DNA of 64,000 nt from Botryosphaeria dothidea (Eukaryota > Ascomycota > Dothideomycetes > Botryosphaeriales > Botryosphaeriaceae): positions 1,054,001 to 1,118,000 of the forward strand of contig WWBZ02000033.1 in assembly GCA_011503125.2 (NCBI GenBank), given 5' to 3'. Numbering within the stretch: the stretch's first letter is position 1; the number at the start of each line of letters is the position of its first letter. Positions 1 to 12,063 of the stretch are shown piece by piece. The position numbers and the translations under genes were made by a program. The notes beneath the pieces were generated by a model, which saw only the letters and a program-made list of their open reading frames with translations, made no database searches and was not told the origin of the DNA.

Positions 1-331
1 GGTGTTGAGTAGAGCCGAATATCCTGTCACATGAGCATCGAATGCAGTGAACCGCCTCATACCGGTGACGATGAAGCTCTGGGTAACTCGAAAAGTTCTC
101 TCCGCAAACACAGGCGCCATGGCCAGTAGCCTTCTGGTGTGTTCGCATGTTCTTCAGTTCCTTAAAGTATCGGCCACATACGCATTTGTGGTCATACATC
201 TCGACCTCTGGATGAATGTCGTGGAAGTGTGCTCTTGCCGAAATCGCCGAGAAGTGGGAATCTTGGGGAGCGTCTCCAGATCCCAGTGGAATAAAATCCG
301 CCATGACCTCATCCTCTGGTTGCTGCCCCAT
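1..331 (-). CDS. C2H2-type zinc-finger protein, 3' part cut off by window edge
   Basis: The reverse strand is open from an ATG at 331 to the window edge (about 110 codons seen). The protein has two spaced zinc-binding units. C50-x-C52 pairs with H65-x5-H71, and C74-x-C76 pairs with H89-x5-H95. A third cysteine group (C96, C99, C101) begins before the edge. This resembles fungal C2H2-like fingers with a short C-x-C knuckle, probably DNA- or RNA-binding. An in-frame TAA lies upstream of the ATG; a second in-frame ATG is nine codons downstream. The spacing of the cysteines and histidines is seen directly; function beyond zinc binding is inference. The stop codon and any intron lie outside the window. 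Confidence 0.7.
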   Translation of the reverse strand, partial: MGQQPEDEVMADFIPLGSGDAPQDSHFSAISARAHFHDIHPEVEMYDHKCVCGRYFKELKNMRTHQKATGHGACVCGENFSSYPELHRHRYEAVHCIRCSCDRIFGSTQH

Positions 332-862
332 ATTCGCAGCCAGCTTCAAGCAGGATGGTGAGTGCAAACAAAAGAGAATGGTACGAGAAACAAATTAGAA
401 ATTCGAGATGATAGCAAGACTACAAAAAAGAATATGACTCTGAATAGAAGAGATTTCAGGCAGCCTTTCAGATACTGCAGATAAGGTCAGATTTTAGCAC
501 CACTTCCCGGTTTGGTGGACTATTCTGACAAGGATGTATATTTTGAGGTGATGAGTCAAGGGGTCGTGGGAACGTGCTCGTATATGTAGTTGAAGAGGAA
601 GCAGGTCGCCCAAGAAAACGCCCATACTGTGATACGGGTAGAGCATGGGTAAACGGCTAATCATCGGGAATTCTTTGTTTGCATGACGTAATTGGGTATT
701 GATACAACAGGTGGTAAAGCTCAAAGTGATAGAGAGTCAATTTGACACGTATCGGTATGAGAAATGTTCATGTAATTTGATAGAAAAGAGGCCGTGCGAG
801 CGCTGACAATTCGCATCTGTACTTAATGAAGACAACAGTACAAGAAAGAAGAAAACTGGCCA
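332..862. other. intergenic, no gene recognised
   Basis: Lies between the divergent 5' side of the zinc-finger gene and the 3' end of the lipase gene. Only short unconvincing reading frames are present; it should hold the zinc-finger promoter and the lipase 3' UTR. Confidence 0.5.
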
Positions 863-2452
863 TTAGTAGGTTGCATATGCCATGAGTGGAGGTTCTTCGA
901 AAAGCTTATTCGGATACGCGAGAATAGCTGCTCCTGCAACAGGAATTGTACCTGAGATTTTTGTTAGTTCTGGTGCTTTCACTACAAATGATACAAAGTT
1001 ACTAACCTTCAGTGGCAATCACATCAGTCAGGCTCAATCCCTCAGTAGCAAGCTGCTGGCAGAGACCATCCAGATCAATTCGGCTCATCTGGCCCGGACC
1101 ATCGTTGATAAGGGTATCCTTGGCCAGCGCAAACGCAATTGGGTTGTACAGAACGCCCTCGTGCGTATAGAAAAAGCCAGCCGGCTTTCCGTTACATATC
1201 GCTTGGAGCTGGTTGTTCGTCACGCCCACATTCCGGATGTCGTCCAGATAGGCACTGGCTCCTGGTTCTGCCTGTGGTTGTACAATCTCATCTGTCACCG
1301 AGAAAATGTTTGTTGTAGTGGTATATGCCGAATCACCGCCGTTTTTGCGCAGCTGTGTCACAAACGCGCTGTTGTATTCCTGCTGAAGTACGGATGGAGC
1401 ACATGGTAGCTTCGGGAAATCTGGGCAAAGAGCCTTTGCGAGCTGAGTTCCGTGATAGTCCGGAGAGATGGCTATGTGCTTGTTGGTGTTTTCGACTGTG
1501 GATGGCCAATACTTGTTCGCCCACTGTATGTCCAGATTGCCTTGTGACCAGCCAAGCACACTGACCTTCCTGTCCTGAGATATCCCGGAGATATAGTTGA
1601 TGGCGTAGGCAACATACTCCTGTTGGACATGAGTTTCCACTTCTCCTGCTTTTTATGAGAGGAGATTGGACTTACTGAGTTCACTTGGGCGTCATCCAGC
1701 AAAAACCCAGGAATGTTCAGCCAGACTGGGTCCGCGTAATCAACGCCGGTCAGGAGTGGAATGAAGTTGCTGCCGAAGTTCTCGCCGCCCTTTGCTCCTG
1801 TTCCTGGAACAAGGACGACAGGAGGCTTCTTGCCGTAGGTGAAGCCAGATCTGAGAAGTTTTGAGTACTTGTACAAGACCAATATGCTAAAGAGATCACC
1901 TACGGAATATAAATGACTTGGCGTAGCTGGGATTCAGACAATGAGTACGGCGCATCCTTGTCCGATGCTGACGGGTATACGACGCATGCTGGCTCTCGAT
2001 TGTTGACGTTGTTTTCGTTGTTAATTCCTGCACTGTATGACTCAAGAACGTTCTCCAGATCCGCGGGGCTTAAAGAATTGGCGACCAGATCAAAAATGTT
2101 TCCGTAGAGATCAGTGGGCGTCGGAGTAAAGATGTCTTGAACGAGCGTGATGACCTCTACCAGGGATTAGTATTTGCCTACTCTATTCGTATTATTGCTT
2201 ACCATCAATATCTGCGGGCGAGTTGGTCGGAACAGTAGCAGCAATGTCGTGCAGGATATCATCGAAGACAGATGCCGCGGCAGTCACGTCACCAACCACA
2301 CCCGTGGCAACACCATTGACTAGGCTTTCCACGGGGTTGAGCAGCCCTCCGACAATGTCTCTCTCGTCCAGCGGCTGCGCAGGAGTTGGCGCGGCAGAGG
2401 AGCCGCCAAGGAAGATGCTGGTGGCGACCGCCAAAATGACAGGGCGGTACAT
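863..2452 (-). CDS. secreted CalB-type triacylglycerol lipase, five exons
   Basis: Exons 2203-2452, 1904-2156, 1676-1850, 1007-1619 and 863-951 join in frame to 459 residues. The N-terminus is a signal peptide (hydrophobic core VILAVATSIFLGG, then small residues). A pro-like region follows, then an alpha/beta-hydrolase domain of the Candida antarctica lipase B family. It has LVPGTG (oxyanion region), GWSQG with nucleophile about S251, TDEIVQPQ with acid about D336, and THEG with base about H379. The CalB-like join QVNS/EYV fixes the acceptor of intron 3 at 1619/1620. Introns are 46, 53, 56 and 55 bp. A last exon of 89 nt replaces a premature stop in unspliced sequence. Likely role: extracellular ester or lipid hydrolysis. 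Confidence 0.9.
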
Positions 2453-3451
2453 TGTGAGATAGGAGGTGAGAAGAATCTGAGCTTTGAAAATCCCTGCTAC
2501 CGACCTGCAATCACAGGTGTCTTATACCAACTTTCTTATAGCAACGGCCCGAGTGCCACGCCATCTAGCAGTAGCGTCCGATCAGCACGCCTCGCGGCAG
2601 GTAGTCAGGTGTAAATAACGGGAAACTGTTGATTCTGAATGCCTCCAGCGCAGATAGCGCCCAGTGTAACATCGGAGAGCCATTGCGTCGGTAACGGAGT
2701 TTGAGCCTCTTGCGCATAGCGTACAATTAGACAAACGCTTTCATGGATTTGACAAAATGTGGAGGTTTTGGTAGTGCTTAATTTGAGACGGCGTGCAGCC
2801 CGCCGCTGATCCCTCTCTCCGCCATGGCTAGCGTACCTTGACGGACAACTTACATCCGGCAAAAGTGCAGGCATGACGACACGGTGTTTGCTAGTGAAAA
2901 GCCATCTCAGTGGTTTCCCGCTGGATAAGATCGACTGCCGAGGCAATGTGTTGACGGAAAATCCGGGGTACCTGCAAGCGAGCCTGATTGGCGGCTGAGG
3001 GTATGCGAGATCGTCACGTACAGGTACGGCTGGGGACTTGACGTATTCGGCCGGCCATTTCAGTGATGGATTTCACTGAAGTCCTTCATCCGGACGAAAG
3101 GCTCCAGTTTTGGATTGATCAACGATTGCAGTAAATATGCCCACCTATGTCGTATCCGGATCGAAGAGTTGGCAGTCAGCAGTGTGCGGAGCGCGATTTG
3201 GGAGTGGATCGAGGAGAGCGGAGTGCAGCGAGGGGTGAGAGGCAAAGCTTGACGCGACGTCCAAAAACGCGAGCGCCCGTCAGTAGACGCGTCTTGCCCC
3301 TGCAGAAGATGAAATGATGATTGGCAGCATGTGCAGGCTGCCGTCAGCGATCATGCGCTAGCAAGCAACACCCCGCTCATCACACCTTTGCTTATAAACG
3401 ACTCCGTGTTCTGAAGCTTTTCACCTCCACCCTCAACTTCACCCAGCAACG
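2453..3451. other. divergent intergenic region between lipase and epoxide hydrolase
   Basis: About 1 kb shared upstream region of two oppositely transcribed hydrolase genes. No convincing coding sequence on either strand. It contains the TATA box listed separately near the epoxide hydrolase start, and TATA-like stretches (GTATAAGA) near 2522-2540 on the lipase strand. Confidence 0.5.
3393..3398 (+). promoter_or_regulatory. TATA box of the epoxide hydrolase gene
   Basis: TATAAA, 54 bp upstream of the ATG at 3452, followed by a pyrimidine-rich leader. Position and sequence fit a core promoter; transcription start is not determined. Confidence 0.55.
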
Positions 3452-4801
3452 ATGTCTACTTCACCCTCACCGTACACGGTCAATGTGCCGGATGAAGTAC
3501 TGGAGGTTTTGGGCAAAAAACTCTCCGTTGCTACTTTTCCCGATGAGCTTCGAGCTGCTGATCAGTGGCCGTACGGCGCTCCTCTCGCCGACGTGAAGAG
3601 ACTTGCCAAATACTGGCAAGATGGGTTTGATTGGAGGAAGGCTGAGGCCGCAATCAACGAATTGCCAAATTTCAGGACTCAAATTGAGGTGAAGGGCTTC
3701 AGCCCTCTCGACATTCACTTTGTGCATCAGAAGAGCGAGTCCGCCAAAGCCATTCCTCTTCTGTTCTGTCATGGGTGTACGTCACCCTTTTTTCGATTGA
3801 CCGTGGGGCTGTCTGACACTCTCAAGGGCCCGGCTCCTTTATCGAGGTCACCAAACTGCTTCCTCTTCTGAGCTCGGGTTCACCTGCCTTCCATGTTGTC
3901 GCACCTTCTCTTCCCAACTTTGGCTTTTCCAGCGGCGTCAAGGAGCCTGGATTTACAACACAGCAGTATGCCGAAGCTTGTCACAAGCTCATGTTGCAGT
4001 TGGGATATGATGAGTACGTCACTCAAGGCGGCGACTGGGGATTCCACGTGACGCGAGCCATGGGCATTTTGTACCCCAACTCCTGCAAGGCGAGCCATAT
4101 CAACCTCCTCCTCGCCCATCCCCCCGAATTCAAGAAGAATCCTCTGCTTGCCTTGCAGCATGCGCTTTCCCCATATACCGATGCCGAAAAACGTGGCCTC
4201 GAGCGGACGAAGTGGTTTGCGAAGGAAGCCGCTGGTTACAATCTCCTGCAAAGTACGAAGCCGCAAACAATTGGCTACGCGTTGACAGACTCGCCGGTCG
4301 CCCTCCTCGCCTGGATCTATGAGAAGCTACATGATTGGACCGACAGCTATCCGTGGACGGATGATGAGATTCTGACGTGGATCAGCATCTACTGGTTTTC
4401 TACTGCTGGTCCCGCTGCCAGCGCGCGTATTTACTACGAGACCACTCACATCTCACCTAAAGCAGAAATAGTACCTCATAAATCACGCACGGAGGAATGG
4501 GTGCCAACGGTCAAGCTCGGTCTTGCGTATTTTCCAAAGGAGCTTAAAGTGTCACCGAAGACGTGGGGGCGCACGTTGGGCAAGTCCGGTTCAACAGCTC
4601 CACAAATTCCAGATGTACTAACAAACAGCAGGGCCGGTAGTCTATGAGAGCGAATCGCCGCGAGGAGGGCATTTCGCCGCGTGGGAAATGCCGGATGTCA
4701 TTGTAGCTGACTTGCAGAAGATGTTCTCGAAGGGTGGACCCTGCTACAAGGCCGTGAGCAGCCGCAGTGGTTATGACGGCAGCGGGCGGGCGCATCTTTA
4801 A
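3452..4801 (+). CDS. epoxide hydrolase (alpha/beta hydrolase, EHN family), three exons
   Basis: Exons 3452-3776, 3827-4588 and 4632-4801 give 418 residues, normal for microsomal-type epoxide hydrolases. The N-terminal EHN-like segment is followed by HGWPG (about 107-111, oxyanion hole; the W codon is split by intron 1), GGDWG with nucleophile about D178, and GGHFAAWE with catalytic about H376 in the last exon. Without intron 2 the frame would stop before the catalytic histidine, so the splice is needed for function. The acceptor of intron 2 is a tandem CAGCAG, giving two possible products differing by one residue. Role: hydrolysis of epoxides to diols in detoxification or secondary metabolism; substrate unknown. 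No signal peptide. Confidence 0.88.
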
Positions 4802-5376
4802 GCTCGTTGAGGGTCCCATTCAAGGATCGCAGCAGCCAGGGCACGTCACGAGTTGAGGCAAACCCGAAGGTATCTGTTTTCCAGAAGGGTTCACGGCAAT
4901 GGCGTTCGGGCGACGGCGGTGCTATTGTAATTCTATTGAGGCTGGCCTCGAATTGGTTGATGTCGAGGGCACGGGTGGGGCAGTGACGCTGGAGGGACGC
5001 TGGCTGGCCAGGAGGGAAGGGACCCTTCTGGAGAATTGGACCAACAGCTATTGTGACGTCCTATCACGCCAAACCATCGTTCAGCCAGCTGCCGTTTTTT
5101 CTCTGCGTGCATGCCTCCTGACAATACTGCTTCTGAAGCTTGCAGCTGGGCACCTGACGGCTCAGGTCCTATTGTGCTTTCACTTTCGCACTCCGATCCT
5201 ACGCCCGGCTATAAGAGCCTTTCCAGTCAAGCGAGGCCCTCACTAACAACAGCACCACTTACCCCCCAGAACATCTCATCGCACATACTCGCTTTCCTTG
5301 CTCACTCAAGGTTTTTTGCTGAGGCCGCTTGCTCTTCCTCCCACTGCCCCCGCCGACCCTGTCACACCCACGCACC
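4802..5376. other. intergenic, promoter of F-box gene
   Basis: No gene seen. A TATAAG at 5210-5215 and a long CT-rich leader (about 5240-5370) precede the ATG at 5377, consistent with a promoter and 5' UTR. Confidence 0.5.
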
Positions 5377-7106
5377 ATGGCCGAGTCCCTCATCAAACGC
5401 ATCGCGGCGAAGCCCAAGGCCTTCCAGATCCTGCCCGTCGAGGTACGTCTCACTTATCTTATCCCACCCTCCACTGCCGCTGACCAACCATCACATGTAG
5501 CTCAACCAGGAGATCGCCCACCACCTTGCAGACGATAGAGACGTTGTGCACTTCCGCGCCTCATGTTACGCCGCGAAAGATGCCATCGATGACGGGAAAT
5601 CCTTCTGGTTGAAGCGGTTCCATAAGAACTACGATCCTCCCATAGCATATGACCCGTCATCACCCAACTACAAGGCCAAGATCTTCAACTTGTACAAGAA
5701 GCGTAGCAAGTATCTTGCTGGTAGCATGGTCCACTTCAAGATCGGCGCTACCAAGAAGGAGGAAGACACTCTCAAGATTGTCGCTGAGGTCATCAACGGT
5801 AAGTATTTCCTTGGCCTTGTTTGGGATGTTCCGCGGACCTTGCGCTGTCACTTCACTTCACCCCAACCCAAATTCCATACTAATAGGTGCTTCTTACCAG
5901 ATTCGTTCCGCGGCCCCACATGGACTTCCAGAACCTTCAGCACCGGCCAACCGCAGCTGACGTGCAACAACATCGAGGCCCTCAAGGAGTTCATCCACCG
6001 CTCGGACATCATCGAGAACCTCTTCCGTCCACGTCCGAGGAAGAGCAAGAGGGCAAGTGTGGCCGAGATAGTTGAGCCGCAGTATAGTCACTTGCTCGCT
6101 GCCATCCAGCTCATGTTCGCTCCGAGCATCCTTAGGTTCAAAGGTGCCACCTACGGCTTCGAGGACTCTCAGAGGTGGGCATATGCCACTATCAGGGCTG
6201 GCCCCATCTTCGGAGGGTTCAACAAGCTCGAAGTCAACATGGTGTGGGTGCTTCACGTCTTGAACTTCTTCAAGTACCACATCTGCAAGCGGGAGGAGAA
6301 CACGCTCTACGAGCCGTTCAAGCGGCTGATTAGAGCAGAAAAGCCGGACTTCTGGAATTCTTCTCTTCACAATGGCCCTGCAGACCTCGGTGTTCATTGG
6401 AAGGGTACATACGCGTACTTGGGCACGAACGAGATTGAAATCGTCCGCGCTGGCAACCCTTCAGGCACTCCCCTCATCGACCACAACGTGGACCATGGAG
6501 ATAGTTCCATCCAGGTATACAAAATTACCATGATATTCGGGTTCGTTCTCCAGCTGACGTCAATGTTTACAGACTATGGAAATTGATTTTCCTAAGGATC
6601 CGGCCTTCCACTGGCCTGCTCTCTTCGAGCATCATCTCCACTCTGTGACCGAAGACCGACCTCCTCGCACTCGTGCCCAGCACCGCACTGGAGACGACGC
6701 TGAGTTTGAGCGCATCAACCAGCGCTTTCAGGCTACAGGCTACGACGACGAAGATTTCGAGGCGGCCGGCTGGCTCAACCAATTGCCCAGCCAGCATGGC
6801 ATCCCGGGATGGAAGCGTGTCACCATGATGAAGTACTTCGAGGATGGCCATGGCGGCTGGGACAACAACGCACTTTGGGCGTATGAGGGTGTTGTACTGC
6901 CTGGCGGCAAGATCATGCTCGGCCGCTGGTGGAGTCCCGACACTAACGTTCCGGGCCGTGATGTAAGACATGTCCACCTATACAAGTATCACTTTGCCTT
7001 TGCTGACTCCTAATCATAGCCATACACCGGTCCCTTCATCTTCTGGAACGCCGACCCGGCCTGCGACCGTCTCGAGTGCGACCTCCACGACATCAACAAC
7101 TCTTAG
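5377..7106 (+). CDS. F-box domain protein, five exons
   Basis: Exons 5377-5442, 5501-5798, 5901-6514, 6573-6962 and 7020-7106 give 484 residues. The start of the protein (about residues 18-60) has the F-box pattern ILPVELNQEIAHHL with a following basic/hydrophobic helix, typical of large ascomycete families that feed substrates to SCF ubiquitin ligases. The rest has no catalytic motif I recognise; it is rich in aromatic residues and ends in a short acidic-polar tail. The acceptor at 5900 rather than 5888 is chosen because only it keeps the frame. Intron 2 (102 bp) is a multiple of three and has no stop. Substrate unknown. Confidence 0.8.
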
Positions 7107-8409
7107 TGCCTCTCTGAGTGTTAAGGGTAAACCCAAGGCGACCACGTGCACAGCACACCCAACTGCGAAAGGTCCGCTTTTTTAAAGAATATAAAAAAAT
7201 CTGACACCAACAGCTGCGATCACAAGCTTGACATGCTTGCGCCGCACTTTTGCGCATCTAGAAACCAACTTCGACACTCCTTATCTGGGCGTTTGGACTC
7301 CTTGACGACAGTTCCCATTTCCATATTGCAACGGGTGCGGCAGAGATAAACGGGGTTGCTCCCTTTCTGAATCCTTGCGCTCACAAGTCAACCGAGCTTC
7401 ACTCCTTCTTTCAAGATAGGAATCTTGGGGCTTTTCATTATTGCATGGGTCACTTTCTTGGGTTTTCTCCATGCAGCAAGGCATGGAATCGACACTCTGC
7501 GGCAACCTTCACCAACAACACGAAAAAGGGTGCGGCACAAAAAGGCGTCATCGGCGACACCTGGGTCGGGGAGTTTCTTTTCTTTTCTTTTTTTCTATTG
7601 CTTGCCTCGCGGGTATTAGCGTGCATTTATTTCCAGAAAAAATGGTGTTAGTTGGGATTTTGGCTTATGCACACCAGGACAGGAGTAATGAAATAGGAGC
7701 GACAGGTTGGGCGGACATGCGGCAACATTCAACCACTCTCGATCTGCATGCACAGTAATAGTTTGAGTTTGAGTTGATAGAACTGATAACCAAGAACGGT
7801 AAAATGGCACATGGAGAGCAAGTGGTGACTAGTGAATTGATACTGTAGTAACGGACACTACGAGGGATGTTGCTGATTTGCTGCACTCCTTCTTACTTGC
7901 CCAGCTGATCACTGGATTGTACCAGTAGGTAGTTGAAGCAAGCATCTGGACAATGTATCCAGATTGCCAGAAAAATTACGTCAGGCGGAGTGCACCATCT
8001 CTAACGGCCCCACAAAGGAGGTGGGGACAGCACATTAGGATGAACCATGGCAGATGCTACTCCAGGCAAAAAGATATCAAGAACTGACACGTTTGCAGCG
8101 TCACGCATTAGATAAATCGTCTGCTAATCTGCTACCGGAAAATGTGCTGTTTGGGTATGCAAATCGCCAAGGCTTTTAGTCTACTGGCTTCGCTTTCCAC
8201 CATCGCCTCTATGCCAACCTTCATCACCTTTATCCTCCGTCGCCTCACCGATGCCTTTTGAACTTCCTTACACTCCAAAACTCCCAGCGCGTTTGTAGGT
8301 GGTATCCCGCTCGTAAGATGGCTTTTCCAGGTGGAGCAGAAGACATTTCCTCCCTTTTGTTGTCGTGCCACGTTCTTGCTTGCGTCTTTCCTGGGCTCGT
8401 TCGCTACGC
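7107..8409. other. 1.3-kb intergenic region, no gene recognised
   Basis: Holds the 3' ends of two convergent genes (F-box and SEC13). Short frames around 7425-7760 and 8132-8464 show no family signature or codon pattern. A T-rich tract lies at 7577-7600. Confidence 0.5.
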
Positions 8410-9620
8410 TCACTCCTCGATCGTCTTGATATTCTCCCAGCCGCCAGTCAGCTTCTCCTTCCACAGGCTGACCTTGTTGTCGCCGGTGCTGACGGCCAGA
8501 ACGTTGCCGTTCAGGCTCCAGCTCGCGCGCCAGGCCACAGCGTCGAAGTTCAGGGTGGTTTGCTGCCAGTCGCCTGAAGAAGATTCATTAGCAATGCCAA
8601 TATACGTTATGATTAAGGGTCAAGCCTTACCCAGCGAGGGGTTCGTGCTCGTCCAGATCTTGACCGTCTTGTCCTGCGAAGCCGAGGCGATGTACGCCTT
8701 GGACAGCACCGTCGGCGACCACGCAACGTCGCGCACCCAGTCTCCATGACCGGACAGCGTGCTCGTGCAGGTGTAGGTGCTCGCCTCAGGGCTCCACTCC
8801 CACACCTTGACCAGGCAGTCGCTGCCGCCCGTGACGAAGCGGCGAAGCGGGCCTCCGGCAGCCGGGGGCGCAGCGCTGGCGATGGCGCCGGGCGAGATGC
8901 TCGGGGCCCAGGACACGGCGTTGACGCCCAGGCCGTGGGCGGGCAGGATCTGGTGCGCCCACGCGCCGTCGCGGAACTCGAGGACGGAGACGTTGCCGTC
9001 GCTGCTGGCGCACGCGAGCACGCAGCCCGCGTCGTGGGGGGCCCAGGAGACCAGGTTGACCGAGGCCGAGTGCAGCTCCGAGACGTGCACGCGCGTCCAT
9101 TGGTTGTTCTGCTCGCGCCAGATGAAGACCTTGCCGTCGTAGCTGGCCGAGGCTAGGATGTTGCCGTACTTGGGGTGCGCCTGTTGTGTGCCGGAGGCCG
9201 TGGTTAGCTGAGGAGATTGCGCGAGCCGGGAGTAGAGAAATACCCAGGAAACACACCAGACAGCTCCTTCATGGCTGTGGCCGTGTCAGCCTCTGTCCTG
9301 TCCGTCCAACACCACGAGTGGTATTCCGCCGTTTGCTTACCCCTTCAGCGTCTCCGTGAGCCTGTGGCTGTCGCCCTCAACCTCGAATATCTTGATGGTC
9401 TTGTCGGAGGAGCAGGTGGCTAGCCTCCTGCCGTAGTAGTCGAGAACCGCATCGTGCTGTGATCAATGTGTAGACATTAGCGGAGGTCCGTTTGCGGGAG
9501 CGGGCGGTGGAGAGAGGAGCTTTGGCGTACAATCATATCATCGTGACCGGAATTTGCGATTACTTGCGCCTAGAAATCATCAGCCGAGCTCCAGGAGCTG
9601 CGCAACGGAGAGCGCACCAT
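8410..9620 (-). CDS. SEC13: SEC13, COPII coat and nuclear pore WD40 protein, six exons
   Basis: Exons 9618-9620, 9531-9569, 9341-9456, 9244-9274, 8631-9180 and 8410-8573 join in frame to 300 residues, the usual Sec13 length. The protein begins [16 protein letters not shown] and carries six WD repeats (for example [23 protein letters not shown]). Sec13 pairs with Sec31 in the COPII outer coat for ER export, and also acts in the Nup84 pore complex and SEA complex. The first coding exon is only the ATG; the frame then resumes after a 48-bp intron with donor GTGCGC and acceptor TTTCTAG. Exon 4 is also tiny (31 nt). The gene is divergent from PEX20 with 299 bp between the two ATGs. Confidence 0.93.
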
Positions 9621-9919
9621 GTTTGCTTGTGTGGATGAGGAATTGGTGGAGATGTGAGTGCCTGGCGGGAATGTTAAACGTGGAAGCTGCCCGAGACACT
9701 GCGGCGGCGGCGTCAGGGATGCAAACGACGCAAACACGCCAAGGAGGATCACCGTCCGATAAGAGCCTACCTCGGCGACATGCGGGGACCGGGCACCTTG
9801 TTGCCGCCGGAGCTTTCACATGGCCTGTTCCCCATCTCTTACGATATCCAACGCGTCTGTCTCGTTTTTCGTTCTGATTTTTCCTGCTACTTCGGAGCTC
9901 TCACATTCTTATTTCAGCC
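9621..9919. promoter_or_regulatory. bidirectional promoter SEC13 / PEX20
   Basis: 299 bp separate the two divergent start codons. The stretch should carry both promoters and 5' UTRs; no TATA box is evident. A pyrimidine-rich tract occurs just before the PEX20 ATG. Confidence 0.55.
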
Positions 9920-12063
9920 ATGGCGGACGCTCTCTGTGGTCCCTCCAACGCGCTTCAGAACTTCCAGAAGCACACCTCCGTTGATCGGACTTTACAGCAG
10001 GACCGACTGATCTCGCGACAATCGCCGCAGCAGGTACGAGCGTCCACACCACGTAACTTCCGCAATCGGGTTCCCCCATAGACTGATTTTTTGGTGTTTA
10101 GGACTTCCGTTCAGCGCAAGGTCAGCATGCGGGCGCAATAGATCCGGAATTCGAGGCCTTTCAGGCTGGCCACCATCCACCGCAACCCGAAGCCTTTCAG
10201 CGCTTCCCCGCACAGCATGCTCCCCCGCCGAACTTCGCCGGACCAGCAGGCCTCCCCGACTGGGCTGCCGATTTCAAACGTCTACACGTCTCGTCTCCAC
10301 CTCCGCTTCAGCAGCAACACTTCCAAGCGCAAGCGCCGCAGCATAATCATACAGGATCATGGCACCAAGATTTCATGCGCCAACAGCAGCACACTCCGTC
10401 TCCGGCACCGCAGATGTCGGCGGGTCCTTCGCGGCCAATGTATACCGGCGCGCCAATGATGGGCTTCGGAGCGGGGCAGTTTGCGAACCAGCAACCATTC
10501 ATGGCGCAGCAGGATATGAACGCGCAGGCGAAACAAAAGGATCCAGTATTCGACGATGCCGCTTTTGCGAGTGCCTTCGACGCTGCGACAGCTGAGGTTT
10601 TGGAGGCGGAGCAAGCGGCGCAAGCGGAGGTGCCTACTATGGAACAAGCGGAACAGCGGCCTTCCTTGACCAAGTGGGAAGAGGAGATAGAGACAATGCT
10701 TCCTCCGGAGGATGACTCGGTTTTGGCTTTCATGAAGGAACATGCCTTCAGTAAGTGCTTTTATTTGCTATGGTGTTGTCGTGCTAATATTCTGCCAAGA
10801 TGAATACTGCCGTCACCAGATGTCGGAGTATCTACCTCGTGCCAGCACCAGAGACCCATCAACTGTCCCGGACCACAGTCTCGCTTCGCTTTATTTGAGT
10901 GCTCTGGAGAAGTTGGAGAGCAAAGAAAAGCTTCAAGAGCACGCGCCGGATCCCCTCCTGGAACGTGTTCTCACTGAGATTGTGGAATCACAAGATCTTC
11001 TCTATGATGAACAGTTCATGTTTCGGGCCAGAGCATCGAGACTACTGGATCGGATCCGAAGTAACCTTCCTGTATACTTCGATCAAGCCGAATCCCAGAA
11101 AGTCAGGGAGACAGAAGACCCTAGGTTAAGGACTGCTCGTCTCAGGATGTTCCAGAACTCTTTGCAGAACCAGGAGAACATCTCGGCGACAGACAAGCAG
11201 CAACTTGAAGCGGCTAGGTACCATCAGCTCATGGCGGATGCGAGCAGTGAATCGCGATTCTTCCCTGTGGAAGCCAGCCGGACAATGGGACGTACAGATA
11301 TCAGAACAACCATCCGATCCGAGCTTTCGTCGCTCAATCAGAGGCCTGAAGAGCTTCTTCGGAATATTAGCCCCCCGGATATGATTTTGAATGAGGTCCC
11401 TCAACCCATGCAGCAACAGCCGGCGGAGCAGCAACAGCAACAGCCCAATCATGACGATGAAGAGCTGGCAAGAACGGCTGGCCAGCTCGTGGAGAGCGTG
11501 TCACACGACACCAGTCAGAAGTTTGTACAGAGCAGATTCCTCGCTCTGATGAGGCAGCTTCGCGACCGCGAAGTACGCGTCGACGGTGACAAGATAGTCG
11601 AAGTCAGTGAGATCCTTCCTCCCCTTCTTTCCGCCGCAGGAGAATATCTCCGGACGCGAGAAAGCTCGGTGGTGGAGACGCAGCACCACCATTTCCCTCC
11701 GCATCCGGAGCACGTTACGTGCAGAGTTTTTGGATGTCCCACCTGAACAACAACACTAATTCGTTATTCCCTCTTCTCGCAGACGACACCTGGGCAGATC
11801 CCAGCAAACCAGCAGGACCTGGACATCGGCCGCAATGGTGGCGACGACAGCAATAGGACTATGACCGGAGCGCTGCAAGCCGATGGTAATGACGACCACG
11901 ATATTGGTGAGTTGCGCGCTTAGAACGCATTTCGCGTCCGTCCGCGGCGTGAACTTTCCTTTTCTAAGGAGGAATGGATCACCTACTTGTCACCGAGATC
12001 AAGTGGTCCGGACGTGCTTCACGTCTCGACCCGTCATTACACGGCGCAGATAATGACCGGTAG
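9920..12063 (+). CDS. PEX20: PEX20, peroxisomal matrix-protein import co-receptor, with large internal insertion
   Basis: Exons 9920-10033, 10102-10750, 10800-11602, 11783-11906 and 11969-12063 give 594 residues. The N-terminus MADALCGPSNALQNF is the PEX20 signature, with the conserved Cys6 that is monoubiquitinated for receptor recycling. Two W-x-x-x-F motifs (W92-F96 and W125-F129) should bind Pex14. The C-terminal PEX20 block ELARTAGQL...LMRQLRDREV occurs at about 475-515. PEX20 escorts PTS2 cargo with Pex7. Between about 255 and 470 lies a predicted-helical charged stretch with a poly-Q end that I do not recall from other PEX20 proteins. The last two exons are less certain: splice sites fit, but I cannot match the terminal sequence to the family. 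Confidence 0.85.

Noticed and set aside
1324..1564. Forward frames opposite the lipase
   Set aside because: Antisense shadows of a well supported exon.
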